Shown here: one piece after another, positions 45,848-54,773 of the stretch
Layout of the letters: every line of letters starts with the position of its first letter
How positions within the stretch are numbered: the first letter of the stretch is position 1
Source: Antonospora locustae
Lineage: Eukaryota > Microsporidia
Direction: 5' to 3'
DNA: 64,000 bases
Assembly: GCA_007674295.1 (NCBI GenBank)
Contig: CM017451.1
Location: 1-64,000, forward strand
Made by a program: the position numbers and the translations under genes
The notes under the pieces: model-generated
What the model was told of the DNA's origin: nothing
Database searches by the model: none
Seen by the model: only the letters and a program-made list of their open reading frames with translations

Positions 45848-47437
45848 ATGAAACAGCTCTTGTTGATAAACAGTCCCAAATGGAGAAACATGTTGTTTGC
45901 GCTGCTTCTCGTGCTTGCACAGTCGGTGGATATCCCCAGCAGCACCTCTAGGTACATTGTCATGTTCAAAAGGCCCGAGGGCGTTGCGATTGCAAGCACC
46001 GAGGAGTCGCTTGTCTACACAATGAATGTGGAGAGGAGCAAGAAGCTCTTTGAAAAGGGCGACAGGATACTAGCAAGGCTTGGAAACGGATATATTGGAC
46101 AGCTGTCGCATTCAACCATACAAAAGATCGAGCAAGATCCTGCGGTTGCTGTTGTGGAGAAAGACCAGGATGTTTCGATACTGAAGGATTTTCGAGTCTC
46201 CACGGTACAGATGCTGGGCGCACCCTTGAAAGAAGCACAGGTCTCGGAAGGTATTCTTGTTCAGAAGGGAGCACCATGGGGAATAAGCAGACTGAGCAGC
46301 AGACTGCACCCTGCTGCCAAGAGACTAAGCTTCAGGTATCCAGCGAATGCAGGCAAGGGGACAAAGATCTTTGTTATTGACACAGGCATCGACGTGAATC
46401 ACCCTGAATTTGAAGGGCGTGCACGCTGGGGAATCAATCTTATCGAGGGATCGCCCGACACCGACGAAAATGGCCACGGAACGCATTGTGCTGGCGTTAT
46501 TGCGGGTACGCATGTGGGAATTGCAAAGAAGGCCGAGGTTGTGGCTGTCAAGGCCCTTGACAGAGACGGTGGAGGCGTTGTTTCGAACATGATTCTTGGT
46601 CTAGACTTTGTGATGCGAGAACATTCTAAGGAGCAGGAGAAGATAGACCGTGTCCGCCTAAGGAGACATCTGCAGAGAGGCACAGAAACCGGCTTTGCGG
46701 AGTGGAAGCGCAGGTTTGTAGAGGACTTCAGGCGCTTTGACAGCAGCAAGGCACCCGGTGAGGTGGCGGAGGCTGTTGGACGAATGGAGAGAGATCTCTC
46801 AACTTTTAGAGAGGAGAGCGGCAGCATGCTTCGTGATCTAGAAAGGTACGTGGGACTCCGCACTGCAAATCCCAAGACAATTGTCAATATGAGCATCGGT
46901 GGAATCAAAAGCAAGGCATTGAACTTGGCAATGGAGTATGCAAGCAACATTGGAATCCACTTCAGCGCTGCTGCGGGAAATGACAGTGAGGATGCGTGCG
47001 AGTATTCGCCTGGATCGTCGAGAGCTGCGCTCACAGTGGGTGCATCGAACATGTTTGACCAGGTTGCGTTCTTCAGCAACTACGGAGACTGCGTTGACGT
47101 GTATGCGCCTGGCTTTGATATACTCAGTGCATGGATTGGCGGCGGGTACAGAACGGCATCTGGCACGTCTATGGCTGCGCCGCATGTCTCGGGAGTCATG
47201 GCACTGTATCTTGACGAGAAAAGCTACATGCCCCGTGAGCTCACAGATAAGATCATGGAGGACGCTCCACGTGTAATCGAGAACAATTACCAGGGCGGCA
47301 GAATAACCGTCAGTGTCTCTCTCTTTGACCTGATCATCAGTGAGCAGAGAACAAAACTACCACTTGTCACGATTGAAAAGCTTCTAAGCAGAATGAAGAA
47401 AAGACACGCTTTCCGGGAGACTCACGAGGATACGTGA
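45848..47437 (+). CDS. Secreted subtilisin-like serine protease
   Basis: This is a 529-residue preproenzyme. A signal segment (WRNMLFALLLVLAQS) leads into an I9-type inhibitory propeptide (YIVMFKRPEG, IGQLSHSTIQKIEQDP), and then the S8 catalytic domain with Asp in FVIDTGIDVNHPEF, His in NGHGTHCAGVIAG, oxyanion Asn in AAAGNDS and Ser in GTSMAAPHVSG. The triad is complete. Between the His motif and NMSIGG there is an extra charged helical block of about 85 residues (HSKEQEKIDRVRLRRHL to MLRDLERYVGLR), longer than in proteinase K. Spore-wall subtilases of this kind are known in microsporidia and are thought to act at spore maturation or germination. No C-run or TATA box stands at the start. Confidence 0.93.
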   Translation: MKQLLLINSPKWRNMLFALLLVLAQSVDIPSSTSRYIVMFKRPEGVAIASTEESLVYTMNVERSKKLFEKGDRILARLGNGYIGQLSHSTIQKIEQDPAVAVVEKDQDVSILKDFRVSTVQMLGAPLKEAQVSEGILVQKGAPWGISRLSSRLHPAAKRLSFRYPANAGKGTKIFVIDTGIDVNHPEFEGRARWGINLIEGSPDTDENGHGTHCAGVIAGTHVGIAKKAEVVAVKALDRDGGGVVSNMILGLDFVMREHSKEQEKIDRVRLRRHLQRGTETGFAEWKRRFVEDFRRFDSSKAPGEVAEAVGRMERDLSTFREESGSMLRDLERYVGLRTANPKTIVNMSIGGIKSKALNLAMEYASNIGIHFSAAAGNDSEDACEYSPGSSRAALTVGASNMFDQVAFFSNYGDCVDVYAPGFDILSAWIGGGYRTASGTSMAAPHVSGVMALYLDEKSYMPRELTDKIMEDAPRVIENNYQGGRITVSVSLFDLIISEQRTKLPLVTIEKLLSRMKKRHAFRETHEDT

Positions 47438-47719
47438 CTTGATTCCGTCTCTTTGACGGAAAATGCTGGCAATAAATTATCTACTGACTTCATTCTGCAA
47501 ACAGGGTCTGTACCTTTCTCAACAGAAAAAAGGTGCATTGAATACACGCTAGTTCAGCTGACAACGCGAACCTACTTTGAATAAAGCGTCTGCCAAAACG
47601 GCCCATTGCATGTGCAAAAAAACAACGAGATCACATGAGATAAGCTGCACGGCACGCTGTCAAAAATGGTTACGTCTGGAGTGACTGCGTGCATCCGGCA
47701 ACCAGAACGCCTCCCCTTG

Positions 47720-48466
47720 ATGAAAAAGCAGGGCGGCGATTCAAATCGCAGAAAGGAAGACACAGGAAAATCACATTCCTCACACAAGAAGGCGTCTCTA
47801 GATGCAAAAAGAGGTGCCGAAGGCAGTAACGAGCAGCTATGTATGGAGGACATTCCAAAGCTGAGCCCGGCAGAGGTCTGGAAGAACGCCTCCAAAATAA
47901 TCAACACAAAAAAGAAGGAAATAGAACAGGCAAAGAAGGAGGAGTTTCAGAGACGGAACGAGCTGACAGCAATAAGGGAACAGCTGGAGAAGTGGGCGCA
48001 GAGGAAAAGTGGAGAGGTGGAGAAGTCTGGAATGGGCATGGATGAGTACAGGAGCGCTCATATGGAGAACGCACTGAGGTTCTACGACGATGGAGCAGAC
48101 TTCAACAGGCTGTATGTACCAGCTTCACCCTTTGATGCGCCAGATTTCTTTCCAAAAACCAAGCCATGTGTCTTTGAGCATCAGGACATTTACAAGAAGC
48201 TCGACATCGACACGTTGTTCTACATCTTCTATACAGAGCGGAACACCGTCCATCAGTATTTCGCAAGCAAGGTGCTAAAGAACCGCTCGTGGCGGTTTCA
48301 TACAAAGTATAACACCTGGTTTCAGAGGCTTGAGGAGCCTAAGTACATCACCGAAGACTACGAGCAGGGTTCTTACATGTTCTTTGACTATGACACAACA
48401 TGGACAATAAGAAAGAAGACAGACTTCACGTTTGAATACAAGTATCTTGAAAACACAGATATCTAG
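47720..48466 (+). CDS. NOT5: CCR4-NOT subunit NOT3/NOT5
   Basis: This is a scaffold subunit of the CCR4-NOT deadenylase that shortens mRNA tails. The 248-residue product keeps a charged coiled-coil part (TKKKEIEQAKKEEFQRRNEL) and the C-terminal NOT box, with DIDTLFYIFYTERNTVHQYF, SWRFHTKYNTWFQRLEEPK and YEQGSYMFFDYDTTW, which follows the NOT3/NOT5 pattern closely. Most of the large N-terminal region of NOT3/5 is missing. ATG 47720 has CCCC 4 nt upstream; an in-frame ATG at 47666 is the alternative. Confidence 0.88.
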   Translation: MKKQGGDSNRRKEDTGKSHSSHKKASLDAKRGAEGSNEQLCMEDIPKLSPAEVWKNASKIINTKKKEIEQAKKEEFQRRNELTAIREQLEKWAQRKSGEVEKSGMGMDEYRSAHMENALRFYDDGADFNRLYVPASPFDAPDFFPKTKPCVFEHQDIYKKLDIDTLFYIFYTERNTVHQYFASKVLKNRSWRFHTKYNTWFQRLEEPKYITEDYEQGSYMFFDYDTTWTIRKKTDFTFEYKYLENTDI

Positions 48467-48516
48467 GCATGGTTGCTGTAACACCGAAAGCTTGATGTTA
48501 AATCTGGCCCTTGCGG

Positions 48517-49677
48517 ATGGGAAACCCGGCAGACATCACTGCTGTTAAGCTTGAGAACAAGAAGGTATATCTGCAGGAAGGTCTCAACGAAACGTGGGCC
48601 ATTGCCCAGGCATTTCCACTCGAGAAAGTGGCAATGTTTATCACGAGTCTCAACGGAAAGATAGCAGACATAGTTGGAAGCATGGATCCCAAAAAGTCGG
48701 AGGGCACACGCACTACGGAGATATCGAGCGAGGACTACAAGCTCATAAGCGAGAGTGAAACGGTGGTCTCTCTGCACGAAGGAAGCTTTGGCAAGCTCAT
48801 CAGGGTCAAGAACGAAAATATTTTAAGAGGGCCATCGAGAAACGATGTATTTGAGGAAGAGGGCTTTGAGACAGAGCGGACAGATGACGAGGAGGAGTTT
48901 CTCACTGTGCTGCGCGGAAGATGTCCAAGCATGGGTAAAAGCACCCTGCAGAGAAAGAAGGATGTATCTGGAACATCTTCCTCTAACCCTGACGCCTTGT
49001 GTGAAGAGGCAACCAAGAAGAGCAAGCTTCGCATGTGCACTGACAAAAAAGCCTCTGAAACAGTTGGCATGGACCAGGGCGAAGACACATCGGACCGACA
49101 TTTCGATATGCACATTCACAAGTCCTTCTTCTTCAATAGAAAGCGACGTACGGCAATAAACTGGAAGCTCGAGCGCGCAGTGAAATTCGCAGAGACGGGA
49201 ATCACAGGTCCCTGTATCAGAAACGTCAGAGTCAGGAAGACGTTGCTTTATGCAGAGAAAAGAATTGTGCATATTGCAGAAGTTACAAAGAGTCCTGACG
49301 TTGTCCAGGAGAATGGCAGTGCTCTGCACAGCGAAAAGCCAGCACCTACTGTTCAGAATGCGCTCATGGAGGGCAATGTGCAGGAGAGGGCATTTTCCTC
49401 AGAGAATGCAGAGAGAGGAGACAATGACATGGTGATGGAGGACATGGAGAGCCAGAGCACAGTCCGAAATCAAGCACACAGCAGAAGCAAGCTGCAGAGG
49501 AAGCACAAACTAACCATAATGCATGAAAAAAGTTCATGCCGTGCTGAGAGCGCTGATAGCGACACAGATGGAGACATCGACTCTTTTGACGCAGTGACAA
49601 TCAGCGTCCCAAGGCTTTTCACTGTGTTTGATGTTCTTTTCGACAATGATTCCCTTTCTAACGAGCTTGATGAGTAG
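48517..49677 (+). CDS. Unknown acidic, partly disordered protein
   Basis: This is a 386-residue protein. The first 55 residues look folded (ITAVKLENKKVYLQ, ETWAIAQAFPLEKVAMFI). The middle is charged and low in structure with acidic runs (ERTDDEEEF). A conserved-looking island, RTAINWKLERAVKFAETG to LLYAEKRIVHIAEV, lies near residues 208-255, and the end is a short hydrophobic segment (VPRLFTVFDVLFDN). I recognise no family. The ATG at 48517 has CCC 7 nt upstream, as for housekeeping genes, and it lies directly behind NOT5, so a nuclear or RNA-related role is possible but unproven. Confidence 0.7.
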   Translation: MGNPADITAVKLENKKVYLQEGLNETWAIAQAFPLEKVAMFITSLNGKIADIVGSMDPKKSEGTRTTEISSEDYKLISESETVVSLHEGSFGKLIRVKNENILRGPSRNDVFEEEGFETERTDDEEEFLTVLRGRCPSMGKSTLQRKKDVSGTSSSNPDALCEEATKKSKLRMCTDKKASETVGMDQGEDTSDRHFDMHIHKSFFFNRKRRTAINWKLERAVKFAETGITGPCIRNVRVRKTLLYAEKRIVHIAEVTKSPDVVQENGSALHSEKPAPTVQNALMEGNVQERAFSSENAERGDNDMVMEDMESQSTVRNQAHSRSKLQRKHKLTIMHEKSSCRAESADSDTDGDIDSFDAVTISVPRLFTVFDVLFDNDSLSNELDE

Positions 49678-50051
49678 TACTGCACAAGGATTGCAGCAGT
49701 GCTTGATGCCTTTTTCACATAAAGAGGTGATGTTTTGCGCTGGTTAGTGCCCTCAGAGCATAAGGAGACATCACAGATAGCAAGGACAAACCTTTTATCA
49801 CTACCTGGGAACGTGTGCTCGATGTGTAATAAATAATGTGGGAAAAGTAGGGTTAGACATCTCTGAGATGTTGTAGAGCACTTCCTGTCTCCTCAGCGCA
49901 TCATCACCGGGGGGTTCTCATTTCTGCGCTATAAAACAGCCGTGAGGAGGGTTGGACTACGCAGCCTGCAACCGGAAACAGGTGTCTAGAAGGGGTCTAT
50001 CGCACACGTCAGCATTGTGTCTCCGTCAGATTCACCGCCTGCTTGCATACC
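49678..50051. other. Spacer with a TATA-like element
   Basis: No coding signal is visible. TATAAAA at about 49930-49936 lies 120 nt upstream of the next start, which is far for the promoters seen here, so it might instead serve a small RNA; I could not identify one. Confidence 0.3.
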
Positions 50052-51299
50052 ATGACAAAACAGCCACCTTGGTTCATTGAATTATCAAACCCTGCGATGG
50101 CAAAGGATGCGCTCCGCAGCAAAAGAGAGAGAATATTCCAGGACAAGACAAACAGGGGCAGAGGAGACGGCATGGCTACACTGAGATGTATGGACGGCCG
50201 GCCACACAAGCATCTTATCTCAAGCGAGACAAGCCAGGAGCCTTTATCATTAGATAACGAACCTTACGAGGAGAGCGACAAGACTGAAATTTACAGTGCA
50301 GCGGAGAACCGCCACCATTCTAGAAACAACGATGAGTTCAGCAGCGATGGACGAAGCATGGGCAGCAGGCGTATTGATTTTGGCGAATACAAACAAAGAT
50401 GGCGCAGGGTGAAAGAAGGACACGAGTACAGGACACTAAGCGAGCGACACATGCGGACTGGTGCTGAAAAGGACACAGAGACAAGCTGCTGGGACTGGCA
50501 GAGCGAGAACATGCACCGCAAGTACGGTGCTGACCGCTACCACAGCAGCAACGCAGCAAAAAGACACAATGTAAATATACACACAGAGAGTGAATTCAGG
50601 ACAAGAAGCGCTTTTCCAGGGATAAACCCCAATGCGCTGCACGCACGAAGAGAACGCTTCTGCTTGCAAGAGAACGAAAGCACCGGTGCATTCTACAGAA
50701 GAAGGGAAACGCATCAGGAGGAACCGTACGATACAAGGAGCTGGAGTCAGAACTACAGGCGCAAGGGTGCGTGCCATAAAAGCCCCACATGGAGCCCTGC
50801 AAGGGAGACACGTTGGGGCCGCAAGAAGAAGTATGAATGGGACACAAGTCTCTTGCGTTTTGGCAAAGACAGATGCAGCATGCCGCTTGCGGACTACAAC
50901 GGCGACAGAAGCGGCCACCGAGAGACGCTGTGCTACGACTACGGTCAGATTGAAAACCACACAGACGACTCCATGGTGAACTGGTATAACCAGGACACAC
51001 CTGCATCCAAGTTCGAGTTTATCAAGCAGTTTCTTGCCACAGAGAAGCTGAAAGGAATTGTGGAAGAACTTGAATCTGAGTTTAATTCAAAGGCTGCAGA
51101 AGTCGAGAATCTGAAGGGCAAACACAGCGATGTCACAAGAAGCCTGGAGAACGAGAGGAAAAAAGTCTCCAAACTGAAGGACCTTTGCCGAGACCGTGTT
51201 CTGAAGGAGCGGAGTATTTTTCAGGAGCGGATTCGGGAGCTTTCGGAAAAGGTCAAGAAGTACAAGGCATACGTTGAGAAGATGCGGAGCCGTACCTAG
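50052..51299 (+). CDS. Unknown arginine/glutamate-rich protein with C-terminal coiled coil
   Basis: This is a 415-residue polar protein without hydrophobic core segments until the end. The first 320 residues are rich in Arg, Ser, Asp, Trp and Tyr and look disordered, with repeated W-containing pieces (YKQRWRRVK, SCWDWQSEN). The last 90 form a clear coiled coil (FIKQFLATEKLKGIVEELES, NERKKVSKLKDL). It reminds one of splicing- or cytoskeleton-associated adaptors but carries no nameable domain. ATG 50052 is the first in frame; no C-run is near. AATAAA follows at about 51332. Confidence 0.65.
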   Translation: MTKQPPWFIELSNPAMAKDALRSKRERIFQDKTNRGRGDGMATLRCMDGRPHKHLISSETSQEPLSLDNEPYEESDKTEIYSAAENRHHSRNNDEFSSDGRSMGSRRIDFGEYKQRWRRVKEGHEYRTLSERHMRTGAEKDTETSCWDWQSENMHRKYGADRYHSSNAAKRHNVNIHTESEFRTRSAFPGINPNALHARRERFCLQENESTGAFYRRRETHQEEPYDTRSWSQNYRRKGACHKSPTWSPARETRWGRKKKYEWDTSLLRFGKDRCSMPLADYNGDRSGHRETLCYDYGQIENHTDDSMVNWYNQDTPASKFEFIKQFLATEKLKGIVEELESEFNSKAAEVENLKGKHSDVTRSLENERKKVSKLKDLCRDRVLKERSIFQERIRELSEKVKKYKAYVEKMRSRT

Positions 51300-51415
51300 G
51301 TCTGTGTGGACAGATCTTCACAAACAGAAACACAATAAAGAGCGTTCTTAAAATAGACGCTGTTTGCAATTCTGGAGGCTTCTGCACACAGCATTTATTC
51401 TGCAGTTTTGCTAGG

Positions 51416-52150
51416 CTACTCGAACACCTCCTCAACGAAATTGAAGACTTCTTCTTTGCTGATCATAACCGAGTCCTGTGGATAGCGCATTCTTTCGCTT
51501 GCCTCCCGCTTTGCAACCACCTTTGCGTTGCGAAAAAGGCGGGAACCTCTTCCATCGATCACCACGTAGTCGATGTTTGAGCCTGAGTATAGGTCGTTCA
51601 TGATTCCTGCCTCGACAGCAGCCATTCCAAGCGCAACAGCACTGTGCTCGTCCATGTCCCTGCAGAAGCCCGCATCAAGCACGCCCATCGCAGCAAGGCT
51701 TCCGCTTCCCATGGACGTGTACCACATCGGCGCGCTTGAGCCGTGTGGCATGATGTAGAGGAGGTGGGGCCCTGTGCAGTCCACGCCTGCAAGAATCAGT
51801 GCTGCGCCAATTTCCCCGCGGTATCTATGGAGGTGGTTGCAGAGAAAGCGCTGTGCGGTGTGCACAAAGGGTTCTCTGCAGTACTTCCGTCGAAAGAGTA
51901 TGAGAAAGCGGGCACATGATGCCGTCAGGTGTTCTGTGTCTGCAGCGGTGCCTGCGCCTGCGCAATGAATTGTATCAGCAAGCTGGTGGAGCTTGAAGCA
52001 GTTCTTGTCCTCAACAACGTCGCCAATTGTTGCGCGTGTGTCTGCAAACAGTGCAACACCTCCTGCGAAGCGGAGCCCGACGATTGTCGTTCCTGTCTTT
52101 TTGGGAGCAAGATGCGCAGAGAAGTGCACTGAGGGTACGGAGGAGTGCAT
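51416..52150 (-). CDS. PUP1: 20S proteasome subunit beta2 (trypsin-like site)
   Basis: This is the catalytic beta2 subunit of the proteasome. A short propeptide ends at G before Thr1 in KKTGTTIVGL; Asp17 (ADTRA) and Lys33 (DKNCFK) complete the active site. Beta2-type segments GAGTAADTEH, GAALILAGVDCTGPHL, MGSGSLAAMGVLD and GSNIDYVVI identify the subunit. Length is 244 residues, with a C-terminal extension of the kind that embraces beta3. The start follows CCC directly. It is divergent from RVB1 with about 100 bp between them. Confidence 0.95.
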   Translation of the reverse strand: MHSSVPSVHFSAHLAPKKTGTTIVGLRFAGGVALFADTRATIGDVVEDKNCFKLHQLADTIHCAGAGTAADTEHLTASCARFLILFRRKYCREPFVHTAQRFLCNHLHRYRGEIGAALILAGVDCTGPHLLYIMPHGSSAPMWYTSMGSGSLAAMGVLDAGFCRDMDEHSAVALGMAAVEAGIMNDLYSGSNIDYVVIDGRGSRLFRNAKVVAKREASERMRYPQDSVMISKEEVFNFVEEVFE

Positions 52151-52250
52151 GGGCGCACAGGGGCGACTTTTTTATTACCCGTCCACGCGGTTCCAATGCC
52201 GGCGCCTCTGCAGCATGCTGTGCCTGGAAATGCAGTGCGAAAAGCCACCC

Positions 52251-53387
52251 ATGCAAAACACACAGCTCAAGTCACTGCACTCGCATGTCCGCTCTCTCGG
52301 CATAGACAGCTTAAACACGCCTGTTTCAACAAGCTTTCACCTCGTTGGTCAGGAGAAGGCGCGGGAGGCGCTTGGAATCGTTGTTGACATGGTGAGGGCA
52401 AACAAGTTCAGCGGGAGAATGCTTGTTCTGAGCGGCCCGCCGTCGTGTGGAAAAACAAGCGCAGGCATCGCGATGGCACGGGAGCTTGGCGAGAGAATTC
52501 CCTTCACGTTTGTGACCGCATGGGAGATCCAGTATGGAACGAACCCAAGTAAGCTTGTACAGACGCTTCCAGACAACGCACCGCAATGCTTCAACCAGAG
52601 CGGCCACTCACAGGCGGAAATAATTGACCAGGCAGTGCGCAAGTCAATTCTTGTCAAGATGCGCGAGATAAAGGACACTTATGAGGGCGAGGTTGTTGAG
52701 ATTGAGGCTGGGTCGCTGAAGCTGCGGTCCAGAAAGGGTACCATGACGCTCTGCGACGTGCCCACCAAGGATATATCGCTTGGAGATGTTGTATATGTGG
52801 AGGGAAAGATCGTGAAAAAGCTTGGCAAGTGCGAGACGCGGTACCGAGATAACGACCTGGACTCGTTCAGATACCTCCCGCTACCTCGCGGAGAGGTGCA
52901 CAGAAAGAGAGAGAAGATAAGCTATGTCTCTCTGCACGACCTGGACCACTTCTACTCAGATCGACTTCGAAAGGAGGTTGATGCAATAGTGCAGCGCTAT
53001 ATGGAGAAAGGGCTTGCTGAGATTCACATGGGTGTTCTTTTTGTGGATGAGGCGCAGGTTCTCGACAGGTTCTCGCTTGCGTACCTGAGCAAGATTTGTG
53101 AGGGAGCGAGTCCGCTGATTGTGCTCTCCACAAACAAGGGCATCATGGACCACGACGTCCTGGGGCGCGCTGTAGTCATAAAAATGGATGCACTGGGCGA
53201 GAAGGAGATCGAGGAGATTATCAGAATGCGCATGGGTGAGGAGGGCTTCTGTGTCGAAGGCAGAGGGCTTGTGGACGTGTCTTTGCGCCATGGTCTGCGC
53301 TACGGCCTTTCGCTTCTGCGCGTGATGAAAACAGCAGATACCATGGATGTGGGCGAGGCTATGGCTCTTTTTGGGCCTGTTCAGTGA
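52251..53387 (+). CDS. RVB1: RuvB-like AAA+ ATPase 1 (pontin/RVB1)
   Basis: RVB1 pairs with RVB2 in INO80/SWR-type remodellers, box C/D snoRNP assembly and TTT/R2TP complexes. The 378-residue protein has LVGQEKAREALGIVVDM, Walker A GPPSCGKTS and the RVB insertion domain. The RVB1-type segment FRYLPLPRGEVHRKRE with SLHDLD follows, and Walker B VLFVDEAQVLD, sensor 1 VLSTNKG and sensor 2 near GLRYGLSLLRV complete it. It is shorter than the usual 456 residues. The CCC directly precedes ATG 52251; the frame is open into the divergent proteasome gene, so longer starts are unlikely. Confidence 0.9.
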   Translation: MQNTQLKSLHSHVRSLGIDSLNTPVSTSFHLVGQEKAREALGIVVDMVRANKFSGRMLVLSGPPSCGKTSAGIAMARELGERIPFTFVTAWEIQYGTNPSKLVQTLPDNAPQCFNQSGHSQAEIIDQAVRKSILVKMREIKDTYEGEVVEIEAGSLKLRSRKGTMTLCDVPTKDISLGDVVYVEGKIVKKLGKCETRYRDNDLDSFRYLPLPRGEVHRKREKISYVSLHDLDHFYSDRLRKEVDAIVQRYMEKGLAEIHMGVLFVDEAQVLDRFSLAYLSKICEGASPLIVLSTNKGIMDHDVLGRAVVIKMDALGEKEIEEIIRMRMGEEGFCVEGRGLVDVSLRHGLRYGLSLLRVMKTADTMDVGEAMALFGPVQ

Positions 53388-53543
53388 CTGTCCCATCATG
53401 CTGCTTTAAGGGAGACCCATGTGTCTGTTTAGAAGCGACGAGCTGAGCTTTATTCTCTGACCAAAACCATATGTCAGCAATGCACAGCATGACAGCTTCC
53501 ATTTTGAAAGACCCAGCATATCGGCGCCCTCCTGCTGCAGGCC

Positions 53544-54116
53544 ATGCACATTGCAATCTTCATATTTCCATTTCTTTTTCACCGAATATTCCAAACACAA
53601 ATCGATATATCAGGTATCGACAGGACTCTTCTGTTTATGGAGCTCTACAAGCATGCGCAGTCATCGAAGCGAGACTCCTTATTTAACTCGAGGCAGAAAA
53701 GGATTGATGCCAAAGAGGCATTTACATGCCTGGGAAAGCACGTGGAAGAAGTCAACGGCGTCGTGATGAGCGTCTGCATTCCAGCAGAGGGATGTGGAGA
53801 CACCCTGAACGTAGAGAAGTACGATGAAGTATGCGGAGTTGGCGCTGCTGACAGAGCTATCAATAAGGCAAGAAGAAAGACTTTGAAACAGATAAAAAAA
53901 CTCTCAAAACAATCATCAGGATACTGCTCTGAATGGAGATGTGATCCCTGCGGCTGTTTTCTTGCTTGTATTGGGGCTGGTGTTGGTGCTATTGTCTGTG
54001 GAGTTGCTTCTAACGTTTGCTGCAGCTTTATAGACGCAGATATTGCCATTGATGGCTATAACAACTTTGCTGGTGGAAGTGATGATTTATCTAGCAAGAT
54101 TAAACCAGATACTTAA
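53544..54116 (+). CDS. Secreted family member 3 (diverged)
   Basis: This is a 190-residue relative of the genes at 3006 and 42077. A signal peptide (MHIAIFIFPFLFHRIFQ) is followed by the shared pattern D-I-x-G-x-D-R, L-Y-x-x-A, R-x-x-x-I-D-A, V-N-G-V-x-M-x-x-C-x-P and V-G-A-A. A hydrophobic, cysteine-containing segment (CGCFLACIGAGVGAIVCGV) is probably a membrane helix, and an acidic tail ends it. The same frame continues past the TAA for 69 more codons interrupted by one TAG. The ATG is unambiguous. It sits between RVB1 and NOP2, apart from the two accessory islands. Confidence 0.72.
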   Translation: MHIAIFIFPFLFHRIFQTQIDISGIDRTLLFMELYKHAQSSKRDSLFNSRQKRIDAKEAFTCLGKHVEEVNGVVMSVCIPAEGCGDTLNVEKYDEVCGVGAADRAINKARRKTLKQIKKLSKQSSGYCSEWRCDPCGCFLACIGAGVGAIVCGVASNVCCSFIDADIAIDGYNNFAGGSDDLSSKIKPDT

Positions 54117-54326
54117 GAACATGGCGAGTACACTGATGCAGGTTTTGATAAAGATCATTCTAAACCGCTACTAGTTGATGCTTCTAAGTCAGCGTGTAAT
54201 AATTCCTAGTCTTTTACAAGTCCAAACGATGCTGTTGGAGCCAACGAGATTGATGAAAGTTATACTTCTAGTAATACTAATTTTGGCATCGACAACAGTC
54301 AATTTTTAAACGACCTCATAGTTTGA
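54117..54326 (+). pseudogene. In-frame tail of secreted family member 3 after two stop codons
   Basis: Reading on in the same frame after TAA at 54114, the codons give an Asp/Ser/Asn-rich sequence like the tail before it (EHGEYTDAGFDKDHSK, then, after a TAG at 54207, SPNDAVGANEIDESYTSSNT), ending at TGA 54324-54326. No other stop occurs in the 69 codons. It looks like a recently lost C-terminal extension; stop readthrough is a less likely option. Confidence 0.55.
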
Positions 54327-54773
54327 ATTTCCAGATACTAAATTTATTTTGAGCTTTGGGTTAGCTAAGAAAACAGTTACCGGGCAAGTGGAGCGAACAA
54401 CGAAATTGGCGCTTCCAATGCTTGTGGCAGTAGATGTGTTCGGCTTGGCCAAAGTCTGCTCGATGCTGCTGGCGTTCTCTATTGCACAAATGAGCTAGCT
54501 TCGTAAGATGCACGAGACCATGCATGGCGATAGATTCCACAACAGCATCGCGCAATGAGGAGCCAAGACATAGTTAATAAATGCTATCCAAAAACTCGTA
54601 ATTGTGTAAGCGAGCAAAACCCTCTTTCTGATCAACAGGTGCGTTGTGTTCAGAACTAGCTTGCTACAGATGTCGCAACGCATTGGAATCTGTCCATTGC
54701 TGATGTTGTACAAGGTGCTCTCTGTCTGAAGAGACAATAGCTTCGGATTTTCGACAGACGATGCCCCTTCACA
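54327..54773. other. Spacer upstream of NOP2
   Basis: A minus-strand frame from ATG 54683 to 54495 would give a 62-residue protein starting MRCDICSKLV with a hydrophobic span (LLAYTITSFWIAFINYVL). It could be a small membrane protein, but no start signal or relative supports it. Otherwise nothing is visible except the NOP2 promoter C-run next to 54774. Confidence 0.35.
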
